Shown: positions 1-7,393, counted from the stretch's first letter. The stretch: DNA of 11,768 nt from an uncultured Flavobacteriales bacterium (GCA_937924345.1 CALDTD010000087.1:1-11768), one strand, 5' to 3'. Translations and numbers: made by a program. Notes: generated from the sequence alone by a model not told the origin.

Positions 1-1
1 A

Positions 2-676
2 GAGGGTAGGTATAAAGCGAATCGGAAATATGGCTTATGGAAAAAATATTTTCCAAATGGTAATTTAATGAACGAAATCTATTTTAAAAACGGGAGAGCT
101 TATGGTGGGTTTAAAACATATTTTGAAAACGGAAATCTTGAAGAGGAAGGAACTTGGAAGGGAAGAGTTTACACTGGAGAATTTAAACGTTTTCACGAAA
201 ATGGTCAGTTAGCTCAAGAAAAGACCTTTAATGCTTCTGGTAAAACTAATGGTACAGTAAAATACTTTTATGAAAACGGACAAGAAGAATTAGTTTTTAC
301 AACCGTAAATGGCGTAGAAAATGGTCAAGCTACGCGTTATTACCCAAATGGAGATATTAAAGAAATTTTAACTTTTTCTGCTGACGGAACAATGGAAAAG
401 CGTGAGGAAAAAGCAAGAGTGAACCCACCTGTTACAGTTAAGAAAGAAGAAAAAGGCGAAGGTGTAAAAGTAGCTGGAGCAAAAAATATGGGAGGTGGGA
501 ACATAGTAGATGGATATCATAAAACTTATAACGACGATAAAGATATTTTAATGGATGGTGAGTTTAAAAGTGGTAAGTTGATTGATGGTAAACATTATAT
601 TTATGATGAGTATGGTTTGTTAGAGCGTATTGAGGTTTATAAAAACGGGAAATACGTAGGTAACGGAGTATTGTAA
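2..676 (+). CDS. YwqK/MORN_2 repeat protein, 5' end missing
   Basis: The reading frame is open to the left edge, so the ATG at 68 is probably internal: the 22 codons before it encode another copy of the same repeat (GLWKKYFPNGNL). The visible 224 residues carry about seven imperfect repeats of roughly 20-25 residues with the pattern G-x-[YF]-[YF]-x-N-G-x-[LI], for example KTYFENGNLEEEG, KRFHENGQLAQE, KYFYENGQEEL and RYYPNGDIKE. This is the MORN_2 repeat of the family often named 'YwqK antitoxin'. A charged linker (visible residues about 128-152, KREEKAR and KKEEKGEG) separates the main block from a last pair of repeats (DGYHKTYNDD, GKHYIYDEYGLLE). Such proteins are common in Bacteroidota; their job is unknown, and the antitoxin label rests on little. 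No toxin gene is visible. The stop codon shares its last A with the ATG of tadA (TAATG), suggesting coupled translation. Confidence 0.8.
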   Translation, partial: EGRYKANRKYGLWKKYFPNGNLMNEIYFKNGRAYGGFKTYFENGNLEEEGTWKGRVYTGEFKRFHENGQLAQEKTFNASGKTNGTVKYFYENGQEELVFTTVNGVENGQATRYYPNGDIKEILTFSADGTMEKREEKARVNPPVTVKKEEKGEGVKVAGAKNMGGGNIVDGYHKTYNDDKDILMDGEFKSGKLIDGKHYIYDEYGLLERIEVYKNGKYVGNGVL

Positions 677-1116
677 TGGAATTTGCTGATGAATATTTTA
701 TGAGAATTGCCTTGGCAGAAGCCAAAGCAGCTTTCAGCAAAGATGAGGTTCCAGTAGGAGCCTTAATTGTTTATAAGAATAAGATAATTGCAAAAACACA
801 TAACCTTACTGAGCAATTGACTGATTTTACGGCTCATGCAGAAATGCAAGCGTTTACTTCTGCTACAGATTTTTTATCCAATAAGTATCTTAACGAATGT
901 GTTTTATATGTTACCTTAGAGCCTTGTGTAATGTGTGCAGGTGCTAGTTTTTGGACTCGCATTGGAAAGATAGTTTATGGTGCTTCTGACGACAGAAGGG
1001 GTTTTAGTCGTTTAGCAGAAAACATTTTACATCCTTCTACAGAAGTGGTTTCTGGAGTACTTGCAGACGAATGCAGCTTTCTAATGAAGGCTTTTTTTCA
1101 AACGAAGCGTAATTAA
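676..1116 (+). CDS. tadA: tRNA-specific adenosine-34 deaminase TadA
   Basis: TadA converts A34 of tRNA-Arg(ACG) to inosine in the cytoplasm, so that one tRNA reads CGU, CGC and CGA. The 146-residue protein has the usual length. The zinc and catalytic signature is complete: HAE at residues 54-56 (zinc-binding His54, proton-shuttling Glu56) and PCVMC at 83-87 (zinc-binding Cys84 and Cys87). EVPVGALIV near residue 24 and the FTAHAEMQA context fit the TadA/guanine-deaminase group, and the tRNA-type C-terminal half is present. The start is the ATG overlapping the stop of the upstream repeat gene by one base, and no other upstream start is possible in that frame layout. The gene ends 1 bp before the convergent rnc stop. 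A guanine deaminase is the main alternative but is less likely for this motif context. Confidence 0.93.
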   Translation: MEFADEYFMRIALAEAKAAFSKDEVPVGALIVYKNKIIAKTHNLTEQLTDFTAHAEMQAFTSATDFLSNKYLNECVLYVTLEPCVMCAGASFWTRIGKIVYGASDDRRGFSRLAENILHPSTEVVSGVLADECSFLMKAFFQTKRN

Positions 1117-1126
1117 ATTATACGCT
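1106..1126. terminator. possible bidirectional hairpin at the tadA/rnc junction
   Basis: AGCGTA (1106-1111) and TACGCT (1121-1126) form a perfect 6-bp inverted repeat around a 9-base loop that holds both stop codons. It sits exactly between two convergent genes. No clean T-run follows on either strand, so if it terminates at all it is a weak structure; chance is a real alternative. Confidence 0.22.
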
Positions 1127-1852
1127 GAGAAGTTCTTTAGACGCTTTTTGTTCTGCTTTTCGTTTAGATTTTGCAGTCGCTTTTGTTTTAATCACTTCAT
1201 CAATATAAAGTCCCATAGTAAAGAAATATTCACCTTCAATTTTAGACTTATTTAGTTCTTTAAAAGTAAGTCGTTGGTGTTTTTTTTGACATTGAATAAG
1301 TAGTTGACTTTTATAGTCTGTATTTGTAGACTCTACAACTTTTAAATCAATGTGTTTTTTAAAGATTTTATTAACTAAGATATCTTTTGTTTTGTCGTAT
1401 CCTTTGTCTAAATAAATAGCCCCAATTAAAGATTCAAAAGCATTTCCAACTATAGAAGTATTTTTGTTACCATTTCCTCCTTTAAAATGAATATATGGTG
1501 TTAAATTAACCCGTTTTCCAAGACGATTTAAACTTTCTCTACTAACAATTCGTGCACGCATTTGAGTTAGAAAACCTTCAGATTCTTGGGGGTAAGATAG
1601 ATAAATATATTCTGCTACAACAGAACTAATCACTGCATCACCGAGAAACTCTAGTCGTTCGTTGCTTAACTTTACACCTTTTATATTGGTTATTGCTACA
1701 GATTTATGCTCAAAGGCTTGGACATAAAGTTCAATTTTACGTGTAGAAATTGAAAATTCTGATGATAAAAATTGTGTTAATTCTAAATATTTAGGATCAA
1801 CTTTTTTATGAAAAAAAGGAATTCTAATCGTTGTATTTTTTAACGATAACAC
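1118..1852 (-). CDS. rnc: ribonuclease III
   Basis: RNase III is the cytoplasmic endonuclease that cuts double-stranded RNA in rRNA precursors and structured mRNAs. Numbered from the GTG at 1852, the nuclease signature ERLEFLGDA is at about 65-73 (catalytic Asp72), and the second acidic motif NAFESLIGAIYLD is at about 137-149 (Glu140; Asn137 stands where proteobacterial enzymes have Asp, which I believe is usual in this phylum). A double-stranded RNA-binding domain fills about 178-244 (DYKSQLL through KRKAEQKASKELL). The start is uncertain because there is no in-frame ATG before the catalytic core. Candidates are TTG 1876, GTG 1867, GTG 1852, or a rare ATT at 1828 that overlaps the fabF stop by one base. 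The peptide after the ATT (IRIPFFHKK) looks like a natural N-terminus. The gene is last in the acpP-fabF-rnc operon and is translated out of the fabF end. Confidence 0.93.
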   Translation of the reverse strand: MLSLKNTTIRIPFFHKKVDPKYLELTQFLSSEFSISTRKIELYVQAFEHKSVAITNIKGVKLSNERLEFLGDAVISSVVAEYIYLSYPQESEGFLTQMRARIVSRESLNRLGKRVNLTPYIHFKGGNGNKNTSIVGNAFESLIGAIYLDKGYDKTKDILVNKIFKKHIDLKVVESTNTDYKSQLLIQCQKKHQRLTFKELNKSKIEGEYFFTMGLYIDEVIKTKATAKSKRKAEQKASKELLSV

Positions 1853-3080
1853 TTGTATTGTGTCCACCAAACCCAAATGTGTTACTTAAAGCAGCGTTAA
1901 CTGTTCTTTTCTCAGCTTTGTTCAATGTTAAATTCAATTTGTTATCAATGTTTTCGTCTTCTGTTTCGAAGTTAATAGTAGGTGGTACAATATCATTTTT
2001 AACAGCCATAATAGTAGCAATTGCTTCAATCGCACCTGCAGCACCTAATAAATGCCCGGTCATAGATTTGGTTGAACTAATATTCAAGTTGTAAGCATGT
2101 TCTCCAAATACTGACTTAATAGCTTTAGTTTCTGCTACATCACCAAGTGGAGTAGAGGTACCATGAACATTAATATAGTCAATATCTTCAACAGAAAGTT
2201 CAGCATCGTTTAATGCGTATTCCATTGCCTTTTTTGCACCTGTACCGTCAGGGTGTGGGGCTGTTATATGGTGAGCATCAGCACTTAGTCCGCCACCAGC
2301 AAGCTCGGCATATATTTTAGCTCCTCTAGCTTTAGCGTGTTCAAGCTCTTCTAGTACTATACATCCTGAACCTTCCCCTAATACAAAACCATCTCTATTT
2401 TTGTCAAATGGACGGGAAGCAGTAGCAGGCGAATCATTACGAGTAGATAACGCTCTTAGTGCATTAAAACCACCCATTCCAGCAATGTTTACAGCAGCTT
2501 CAGAACCTCCAGTAATCATTACGTCAGCTCTCCCCATTTGTATTTGCATAGCTGCATCTATCAATGCGTTTGTAGAAGATGCACATGCAGAAACAGTGAC
2601 GTAGTTTGGGCCTCTAAAGCCATATTTAATTGAGATATGACCTGAGGCAATATCAACAATCATTTTAGGGATAAAATAAGGGTTAAATCTTGGTGTTCCG
2701 TCACCTCTTTCAAAGTTAAAACATTCTTCTTGAAAAGTCGTTAAGCCTCCAATTCCAGATCCCCAAATTACACCCGCACGATCTAAGTCTATCTTTTCGC
2801 AATCCAAACCAGAGTCTTTCATTGCTTCGGCAGAAGTAACCATAGCATAAATAGAAAAAAGGTCCAATTGGCGGGCCTCTTTTCTATCTAAATGCTCTTT
2901 TACATCGAAGTTTTTTACTTCACATGCAAATTGTGTTTTAAATTTTTCGGCATCGAAATGTGTAATTGGTGCAGCACCACTAACTCCCTGAACTAAGTTG
3001 TTCCAGTATTCTTCTAAAGAATTTCCAATTGGGGTTAATGCTCCCATTCCCGTTATTACTACACGTTTTTTAGATGCCAT
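1824..3080 (-). CDS. fabF: beta-ketoacyl-ACP synthase II (FabF)
   Basis: FabF catalyses the decarboxylating condensation of acyl-ACP with malonyl-ACP in type II fatty acid elongation in the cytoplasm. The 418-residue length is standard. The N-terminal KRVVITGMGALTPIGN motif is present. The catalytic triad is intact: Cys166 in VSACASSTNA, His306 in NVHGTSTPLGD and His343 in STKSMTGHLLGAAGA, with Lys338. The C-terminal glycine-rich NTFGFGGHN motif is at 400-408. The ATG start at 3080 gives the usual MASKKRVVITG beginning. It lies 53 bp downstream of acpP, the donor of its substrates, and its 3' end overlaps or abuts the rnc start. FabF (KAS II) is more likely than FabB given the length and the triad context. 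Confidence 0.97.
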   Translation of the reverse strand: MASKKRVVITGMGALTPIGNSLEEYWNNLVQGVSGAAPITHFDAEKFKTQFACEVKNFDVKEHLDRKEARQLDLFSIYAMVTSAEAMKDSGLDCEKIDLDRAGVIWGSGIGGLTTFQEECFNFERGDGTPRFNPYFIPKMIVDIASGHISIKYGFRGPNYVTVSACASSTNALIDAAMQIQMGRADVMITGGSEAAVNIAGMGGFNALRALSTRNDSPATASRPFDKNRDGFVLGEGSGCIVLEELEHAKARGAKIYAELAGGGLSADAHHITAPHPDGTGAKKAMEYALNDAELSVEDIDYINVHGTSTPLGDVAETKAIKSVFGEHAYNLNISSTKSMTGHLLGAAGAIEAIATIMAVKNDIVPPTINFETEDENIDNKLNLTLNKAEKRTVNAALSNTFGFGGHNTSVIVKKYND

Positions 3081-3109
3081 AACAAAAATTTAAGTTTATT
3101 TAATTGTTT

Positions 3110-3134
3110 ATTTATTCAAGTAAATTGAATAAAT
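3110..3134 (-). promoter_or_regulatory. intergenic hairpin between acpP and fabF
   Basis: A perfect 10-bp inverted repeat (ATTTATTCAA / TTGAATAAAT) encloses a 5-base loop and begins at the last base of the acpP stop codon. In the transcript it would form a stem directly after acpP, about 30 bases before the fabF start. No U-run follows, so a strong terminator is unlikely. It could protect the 3' end of an acpP-only mRNA or lower read-through into fabF. The stem is almost entirely A-U, so its stability is modest. Confidence 0.4.
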
Positions 3135-3367
3135 TATGAGTTGCTTTCTATGTAAGAAACTGCATCTCCAACCGTTTGAATTTTTTCTGCTTCTTCGTCT
3201 GGAATAGCAATGTTAAATTCTTTTTCGAATTCCATGATTAATTCTACAGTATCTAATGAATCTGCTCCTAAATCATTTGTAAAGTTAGCTTCAAGTGTTA
3301 CTTCTCCTTCATCAACTCCTAATTTGTCAACGATTATTGAAACTACTTTTCCTTTAATTTCTGCCAT
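3134..3367 (-). CDS. acpP: acyl carrier protein
   Basis: ACP carries growing acyl chains on a phosphopantetheine arm during fatty acid synthesis and is among the most abundant cytoplasmic proteins. The 77-residue length is typical. The attachment motif [10 protein letters not shown] places the modified serine at Ser37. The protein is acidic ([26 protein letters not shown]), as the four-helix ACP fold requires. The ATG start at 3367 yields [12 protein letters not shown]. It is the first gene of the acpP-fabF-rnc operon and has its own candidate promoter just upstream. Expression is expected to be much higher than that of fabF. Confidence 0.97.
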   Translation of the reverse strand: MAEIKGKVVSIIVDKLGVDEGEVTLEANFTNDLGADSLDTVELIMEFEKEFNIAIPDEEAEKIQTVGDAVSYIESNS

Positions 3368-3398
3368 TTTATTTGGGTTTAATTATTAATATGAACTG

Positions 3399-3429
3399 CA
3401 AATAAAACATTTTTCGAGCATTCAACAAA
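3399..3429 (-). promoter_or_regulatory. candidate promoter of acpP-fabF-rnc
   Basis: On the minus strand TTTG (plus-strand 3426-3429) is followed after exactly 19 bp by TTTATTTG (3399-3406), one mismatch from TAnnTTTG. This matches the Bacteroidota -33/-7 spacing and would start transcription about 20-25 bases before the acpP ATG. The element assignment is by eye. Confidence 0.45.
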
Positions 3430-3442
3430 ATACTTTAGCTTA

Positions 3443-3452
3443 AACTTAAGTT
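3443..3452. promoter_or_regulatory. 10-bp palindrome upstream of the acpP promoter
   Basis: AACTTAAGTT is a perfect 10-bp palindrome about 14 bp upstream of the candidate -33 element of acpP and about 20 bp past the sufS stop. It could bind a dimeric regulator of lipid synthesis. It does not resemble a FapR or FabR site that I know, and chance is possible in AT-rich DNA. Confidence 0.2.
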
Positions 3453-3470
3453 CGAATTTGTGAAAATATA

Positions 3471-4685
3471 TTAACTAAGCATTAATAAGGCTCTATTCAA
3501 AGCCTTTATAAGTAAATCGACTTCTTCTAAAGTGTTGTAAAAAGAGAAAGATGCTCTTATTGTCCCTGGTATTTCGAAGAACGTCATCAACGGTTGTGTA
3601 CAATGATGTCCAGTTCTTACCGCTATTCCCATTTGGTCTATAATTGTTCCAATGTCGAACGGGTGAATACCTTCGATTATAAAAGAAATAACACTAGTTT
3701 TTTCTTTTGCAGTCCCGATTATTTGTAATCCTTCAATTTTAGAAAGTTCAGCTGTTGCATATTGCAATAATTTTTTTTCTTGCTCTTGAATTAGGTCAAA
3801 ACCTATTTTATTTATGTAGTCTATTGCTGCACCTAATCCAATAATTCCAGCAATGTTTGGTGTGCCAGCTTCAAATTTGTGAGGAAGGCAATTGTAAGTT
3901 GTTTTCTCAAACGAAACTTCTTTTATCATATCTCCTCCACCTTGGTAAGGAGGTAAATCGTTAAGTAAATTCTCTTTTCCATACAAAACTCCTGTTCCTG
4001 TTGGTGCAAATAATTTATGTCCAGAGAAAACTAAAAAGTCAATATCTAAAGCTTGAACATCAATAGGAGTATGATTTACAGATTGTGCAGCGTCAATTAA
4101 AACAACTGAATTATTAGCATGAGCAACTTCAATTATTTTTTTAATTGGGTTAATTGTTCCTAAAGTATTTGAAATGTGATTTACTGCGACTAGTTTAGTC
4201 TTTTTAGTAATTAGTTCGTCAATTTTTTCAAGAATTAACTCGCCTTTTTTATTGATAGGAATAACTTTTAATACTGCCTCTTTTTCCTCGCAAATCATTT
4301 GCCAAGGAACGATATTACTATGATGTTCCATAGCAGAAATTACAATTTCATCTCCTTTCTTTAAATGCTTTTTTCCAAAAGATTGTGCAACTAAATTAAC
4401 TCCATCAGTTGTTCCTTTGGTAAATATAATCTCGTGACTATGTTTTGCTCCAATAAATTCTTGAACTTTTGTTCTAACAGCTTCGTATTTTGTTGTTGCT
4501 TCTTGGCTAAGTGTATGAACTCCTCTGTGAATATTACTATTTTCATTGTCGTAATAAGCAGCTATAGCATCAATAACTTGTCTTGGCTTTTGAGTTGTAG
4601 CTCCATTATCTAAATAGACCAAATCTTTGCCCTTTATTTTTCTAGTTAAAATAGGAAAGTCGGCTCTTATGTCTGTAATATTCAT
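3471..4685 (-). CDS. sufS: cysteine desulfurase SufS
   Basis: SufS is a pyridoxal-phosphate enzyme that takes sulfur from cysteine, giving alanine and an enzyme-bound persulfide for Fe-S cluster assembly. The 404-residue length and the group II (SufS/CsdA) pattern fit. The PLP-binding lysine is Lys224 in SGHKLFAPTGTGVLYG. The ring-stacking His is in MEHHSNIVPWQ (121-122). The persulfide cysteine is Cys362 in VRTGHHCTQPLM, followed by the substrate-binding Arg377 in GTIRASFSFYNT. The RxGxHC context separates it from IscS/NifS. The ATG at 4685 gives MNITDIRADFPIL, a normal N-terminus. No SufE, SufB, SufC or SufD gene is next to it; instead it follows the large DUF3352-like gene by 47 bp. A -7 box in that gap suggests its own promoter. 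Confidence 0.95.
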   Translation of the reverse strand: MNITDIRADFPILTRKIKGKDLVYLDNGATTQKPRQVIDAIAAYYDNENSNIHRGVHTLSQEATTKYEAVRTKVQEFIGAKHSHEIIFTKGTTDGVNLVAQSFGKKHLKKGDEIVISAMEHHSNIVPWQMICEEKEAVLKVIPINKKGELILEKIDELITKKTKLVAVNHISNTLGTINPIKKIIEVAHANNSVVLIDAAQSVNHTPIDVQALDIDFLVFSGHKLFAPTGTGVLYGKENLLNDLPPYQGGGDMIKEVSFEKTTYNCLPHKFEAGTPNIAGIIGLGAAIDYINKIGFDLIQEQEKKLLQYATAELSKIEGLQIIGTAKEKTSVISFIIEGIHPFDIGTIIDQMGIAVRTGHHCTQPLMTFFEIPGTIRASFSFYNTLEEVDLLIKALNRALLMLS

Positions 4686-4695
4686 AACTCAAAAA

Positions 4696-4721
4696 ATTAG
4701 ATTACAAATTTACTATCTAAT
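4696..4721 (-). promoter_or_regulatory. sufS -7 box inside a 7-bp dyad
   Basis: The minus strand reads TAAATTTG (plus-strand 4705-4712), a perfect TAnnTTTG, with its end 19 bases before the sufS ATG. It is flanked by a perfect inverted repeat, ATTAGAT (4696-4702) and ATCTAAT (4715-4721), with 12 bases between the arms, so the dyad brackets the -7 box. No good -33 element is visible at the expected distance, which would fit an activated or regulated promoter. Confidence 0.38.
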
Positions 4722-4732
4722 CCTATTAATGG

Positions 4733-7309
4733 CTAATTTAAGTCAACTACTTTTATAGTAGCGCTGTTAATTATTGTTACCACGTTACTTTTTCCATCCT
4801 TATTTATGTCGCCAATTGTAGTGTTTAAACTACCAATTAAATCTTTATTGTGTGATTTTTCTAGGTTGCTGTCTAAAATAATTAGCTCCAAAGAGTTTTC
4901 TGGTTGAAGCGCTATAAAAGTTTTTCCAGTTATTGTTTTTATTATTTTGTAATTGTTTGATAATGAGAACAAAAATTCTTTTTTATTAACGAGTGTTTTA
5001 TCCATCCCGTATAGTTCTATTTTATTTTGATAGATTCCTAAATAATCAATAAACTTATTTTGATCTAAGTCTAGAATTTCAAACTCAATTTCTTTGTTTT
5101 TTTCATTTAGGGTTAAAATTTGTTTTGTGTTTTCTAAGCTGAATTCTACCACAGAAAGGCTAGAGTCTTCTTGGTATATGAATGAACTGGAACCAAATGA
5201 CGCTCTTTTCTGAAGTTGAATTCTTCTATTTTTCGCTAATAATGGAGAACTTAAGTTATGAATACTTTCTCCTTTTCTATTTAAAAACAATGCGTTACCA
5301 AGTTTGTCGAAAGTAAAAATATAGTCTTTGCCGCTAAATATTGTTCTTTTAAATTTTTGATGAATAATTGCTTTACTTTTTGTTGTTTTCCAACCTTTTA
5401 CAGCTTTTCCATCTTTATCATAATTATATACTACCTTATCTTCACAAGCTATCCAAAAACGATAATTATTATTCTGATTATAATCAAATACAGATACTGA
5501 ATTTGTTGCTTTTTTAGAGAGTTTTATCGGGAATCCTTTTACATTATTTCCATTTATATCTACTAAATGAATATTATTTTCAGTGTTAAATAGAGCTTGG
5601 TATTTCCCGTTTCCATAAATATCTATTTGCTGTACTTCACCAATAATTTCACTTTCTAATTGTTTTGTCCATTTTATGTTTCCTACAGCATTTATTAAAT
5701 GAATCTGATATGTCGAATCTTGAACAAAAATATCTAAACTATTACTCCTATGATTTTTAAGTAACTGCAAAGGCGAAATGATTTTGTGTTTTAAAGTTAG
5801 GTTCCATAGTTCTCCCGTTTCTCCCTTGTTTTGATCTGTAGGTTTAATAATAATTGCCTCGTGATGATGGTTTTTATTGAGTTGATTTGTTTGGTATCCA
5901 ACTAGAAAAGAATTTGAAATTTGTTTTTCAATATTCTTGATTGTTTTATGATAGGCAGGAAGAAAGTCATTGGTTATTGATTTAGAAAATTGTTTTGTAT
6001 TGCTAAACCAACTTTTTCGAGCTTTTTGAGCTAAGAATTTGTCTGAGAATATGCTATAAGTTGACTTGGTTTTTTTATTTAAGTTTTTTTGCCATTCGTA
6101 TGTTAGGTTTTTAATTCCCGATGCAGTAGAGACGACAAGTTGATTGTTGTAAATAGAATAGAATAGTTGCTGTTTGCCAAAATCACTTAGTAGGTTTAAA
6201 GATGAATTTTCTATGGGGTAAACTGTTGTGCCAAAGCTATCGAAACTTGATTTTTCTACAGGGATTAAACTTGAGATTTTAGAAAAATCACTAGCAGGTT
6301 TAAGTGCAATATAAATTGCCTTTTCATTGCCTTCTTTTCCAAATTTAATAATTGAGATATGGTTGTTTAAAAGTGATGATAGTATTTGTTTGCTTTTACA
6401 GTCACACTCATTGTTTATGGTGTTTGTGTAGACTTCAGGCAGGTCTTCATTATCATAAGTCAACTCTTCAATTGTCTGTAAGTTTTTAGGCAAAAGTTGA
6501 GTGTCTATTCTTTGACTAGATTTTAATTTTGTTACATTCTTAGTTTTGTAATCTGCTATACCATTCAACAAGAGTTGGTTGTTTTCGAGGATGATATCCA
6601 AAGAAATCCAATTTTTATTGTCGTTCCACTTTTCTAAAGCATTTTTAGTAAGGTATTTGGTCGCTATTTTTTTTAAGTTTTTTATACCAATATAAACTTG
6701 GTCTTGCTTTGATGTTTTGCTTTTGCTATACAGGAAATTAAATGATGAATCATAAAGTAGGTTTTGCTTATCAAAGAGTTGATTTATGCTTTTTTGTAAT
6801 AAGTTTTTGTTCGTTGAAACTAATGTAAATGGCTTTACATAGCAGATGAAGATTCCATTTATGTGATTAGAGTGAAAAAGTTGCTGCTCTTTATGTAGTT
6901 CGTTTTTTTCTAATTGAAGTTCTTTTTCAATATACTTAAAGTCTTTCTCATTGTTAGTAAATGCAAAAAAGCTATTAATTTCTTCTACACCAGGGTGAAA
7001 AGATATAGTTAGTGGTTTCTTTTGCAGTAGTTTAATTGATTTTAAAGTAGAGTCAATATTTTTAATGTTTTTATTTAAAGTGTTAATAGATGGTATGGTT
7101 GATAGCCCTTTCCACACTAAATTAGTTTCTGAAAGGTTATAAAACGTTTCAAATGGTTTTTTAAGCTTTATAATTATTGCAGCATCTTTAGGTATGCTTG
7201 TAATGATGGGTGCCTGCAATGCTGTTTTCTTCTTTAGTGTTTCATAAGAAAAGTAAAGCGTAGCTCCGCAGCTCAACAATAATAAAAGTAGTCCAATTTT
7301 TTTCATCAT
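4733..7309 (-). CDS. anchored DUF3352-like protein with C-terminal beta-propeller
   Basis: I do not know its function. From the ATG at 7309 it has 858 residues. KK is followed by a hydrophobic stretch (5-20) that would anchor it in the inner membrane with the rest in the periplasm. A lipoprotein reading (LLSC, Cys14) is possible but the residues after Cys14 stay hydrophobic. Residues about 30-500 resemble the DUF3352 group (IPKDAAIIIKLKKPFETF near 39-56). Residues about 505-858 look like a beta-propeller: repeated D-x-[DN]-x-[DN]-G type loops (DIYGNGKYQAL 563-573, DLDQNKFIDY 747-756, GDINKDGKSNVV 833-844) and paired turns GNNVKGFP and GKAVKGW. A longer start at 7351 exists, but the 7309 start puts the hydrophobic segment at the N-terminus and lies just after a TAATTTTG box. 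Lysine and asparagine are abundant. sufS follows by 47 bp. Confidence 0.75.
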   Translation of the reverse strand: MMKKIGLLLLLLSCGATLYFSYETLKKKTALQAPIITSIPKDAAIIIKLKKPFETFYNLSETNLVWKGLSTIPSINTLNKNIKNIDSTLKSIKLLQKKPLTISFHPGVEEINSFFAFTNNEKDFKYIEKELQLEKNELHKEQQLFHSNHINGIFICYVKPFTLVSTNKNLLQKSINQLFDKQNLLYDSSFNFLYSKSKTSKQDQVYIGIKNLKKIATKYLTKNALEKWNDNKNWISLDIILENNQLLLNGIADYKTKNVTKLKSSQRIDTQLLPKNLQTIEELTYDNEDLPEVYTNTINNECDCKSKQILSSLLNNHISIIKFGKEGNEKAIYIALKPASDFSKISSLIPVEKSSFDSFGTTVYPIENSSLNLLSDFGKQQLFYSIYNNQLVVSTASGIKNLTYEWQKNLNKKTKSTYSIFSDKFLAQKARKSWFSNTKQFSKSITNDFLPAYHKTIKNIEKQISNSFLVGYQTNQLNKNHHHEAIIIKPTDQNKGETGELWNLTLKHKIISPLQLLKNHRSNSLDIFVQDSTYQIHLINAVGNIKWTKQLESEIIGEVQQIDIYGNGKYQALFNTENNIHLVDINGNNVKGFPIKLSKKATNSVSVFDYNQNNNYRFWIACEDKVVYNYDKDGKAVKGWKTTKSKAIIHQKFKRTIFSGKDYIFTFDKLGNALFLNRKGESIHNLSSPLLAKNRRIQLQKRASFGSSSFIYQEDSSLSVVEFSLENTKQILTLNEKNKEIEFEILDLDQNKFIDYLGIYQNKIELYGMDKTLVNKKEFLFSLSNNYKIIKTITGKTFIALQPENSLELIILDSNLEKSHNKDLIGSLNTTIGDINKDGKSNVVTIINSATIKVVDLN

Positions 7310-7318
7310 ACTTAACTT

Positions 7319-7326
7319 CAAAATTA
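7319..7326 (-). promoter_or_regulatory. candidate -7 box of the DUF3352-like gene
   Basis: The minus strand reads TAATTTTG, a perfect TAnnTTTG, ending 9 bases before the ATG at 7309. It lies downstream of the alternative start at 7351, so if it is used the mRNA has a leader of only a few bases and the shorter start is the real one. No clear -33 element accompanies it. Confidence 0.3.
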
Positions 7327-7372
7327 ATAGGATTAATGTTTCATAATTCATAAAGAGTTGCTAACTGTACAC

Positions 7373-7393
7373 ATTAAAAAGTTGATTTTTAAT
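7373..7393. promoter_or_regulatory. 8-bp dyad over the -33 box of the DEAD-box-like gene
   Basis: ATTAAAAA (7373-7380) and TTTTTAAT (7386-7393) are perfect inverted repeats around a 5-base spacer GTTGA that contains the predicted -33 TTG. The site lies in the 83-125 bp divergent region between the DUF3352-like gene and the DEAD-box-like gene, so a bound regulator could affect both. The arms are pure A/T, so chance is not excluded. Confidence 0.28.

Noticed and set aside
2..676. Toxin-antitoxin module
   Set aside because: The YwqK family name suggests an antitoxin, but the only neighbour visible is tadA and no toxin-like gene is present in the window.
1831..2094. Open frame of 87 codons on the plus strand opposite fabF
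   Set aside because: It is antisense to a strongly conserved fabF region, has no family resemblance and only exists because fabF is stop-free on the other strand. The same applies to the frames at 2401-2604 and at 9802-10008 and 10375-10755 opposite dnaB.
7310..7351. ATG at 7351 as start of the DUF3352-like protein
   Set aside because: The extra 14 residues precede the MMKK-hydrophobic signal and would be upstream of the perfect -7 box at 7319-7326, so the 7309 start is preferred, though not proven.
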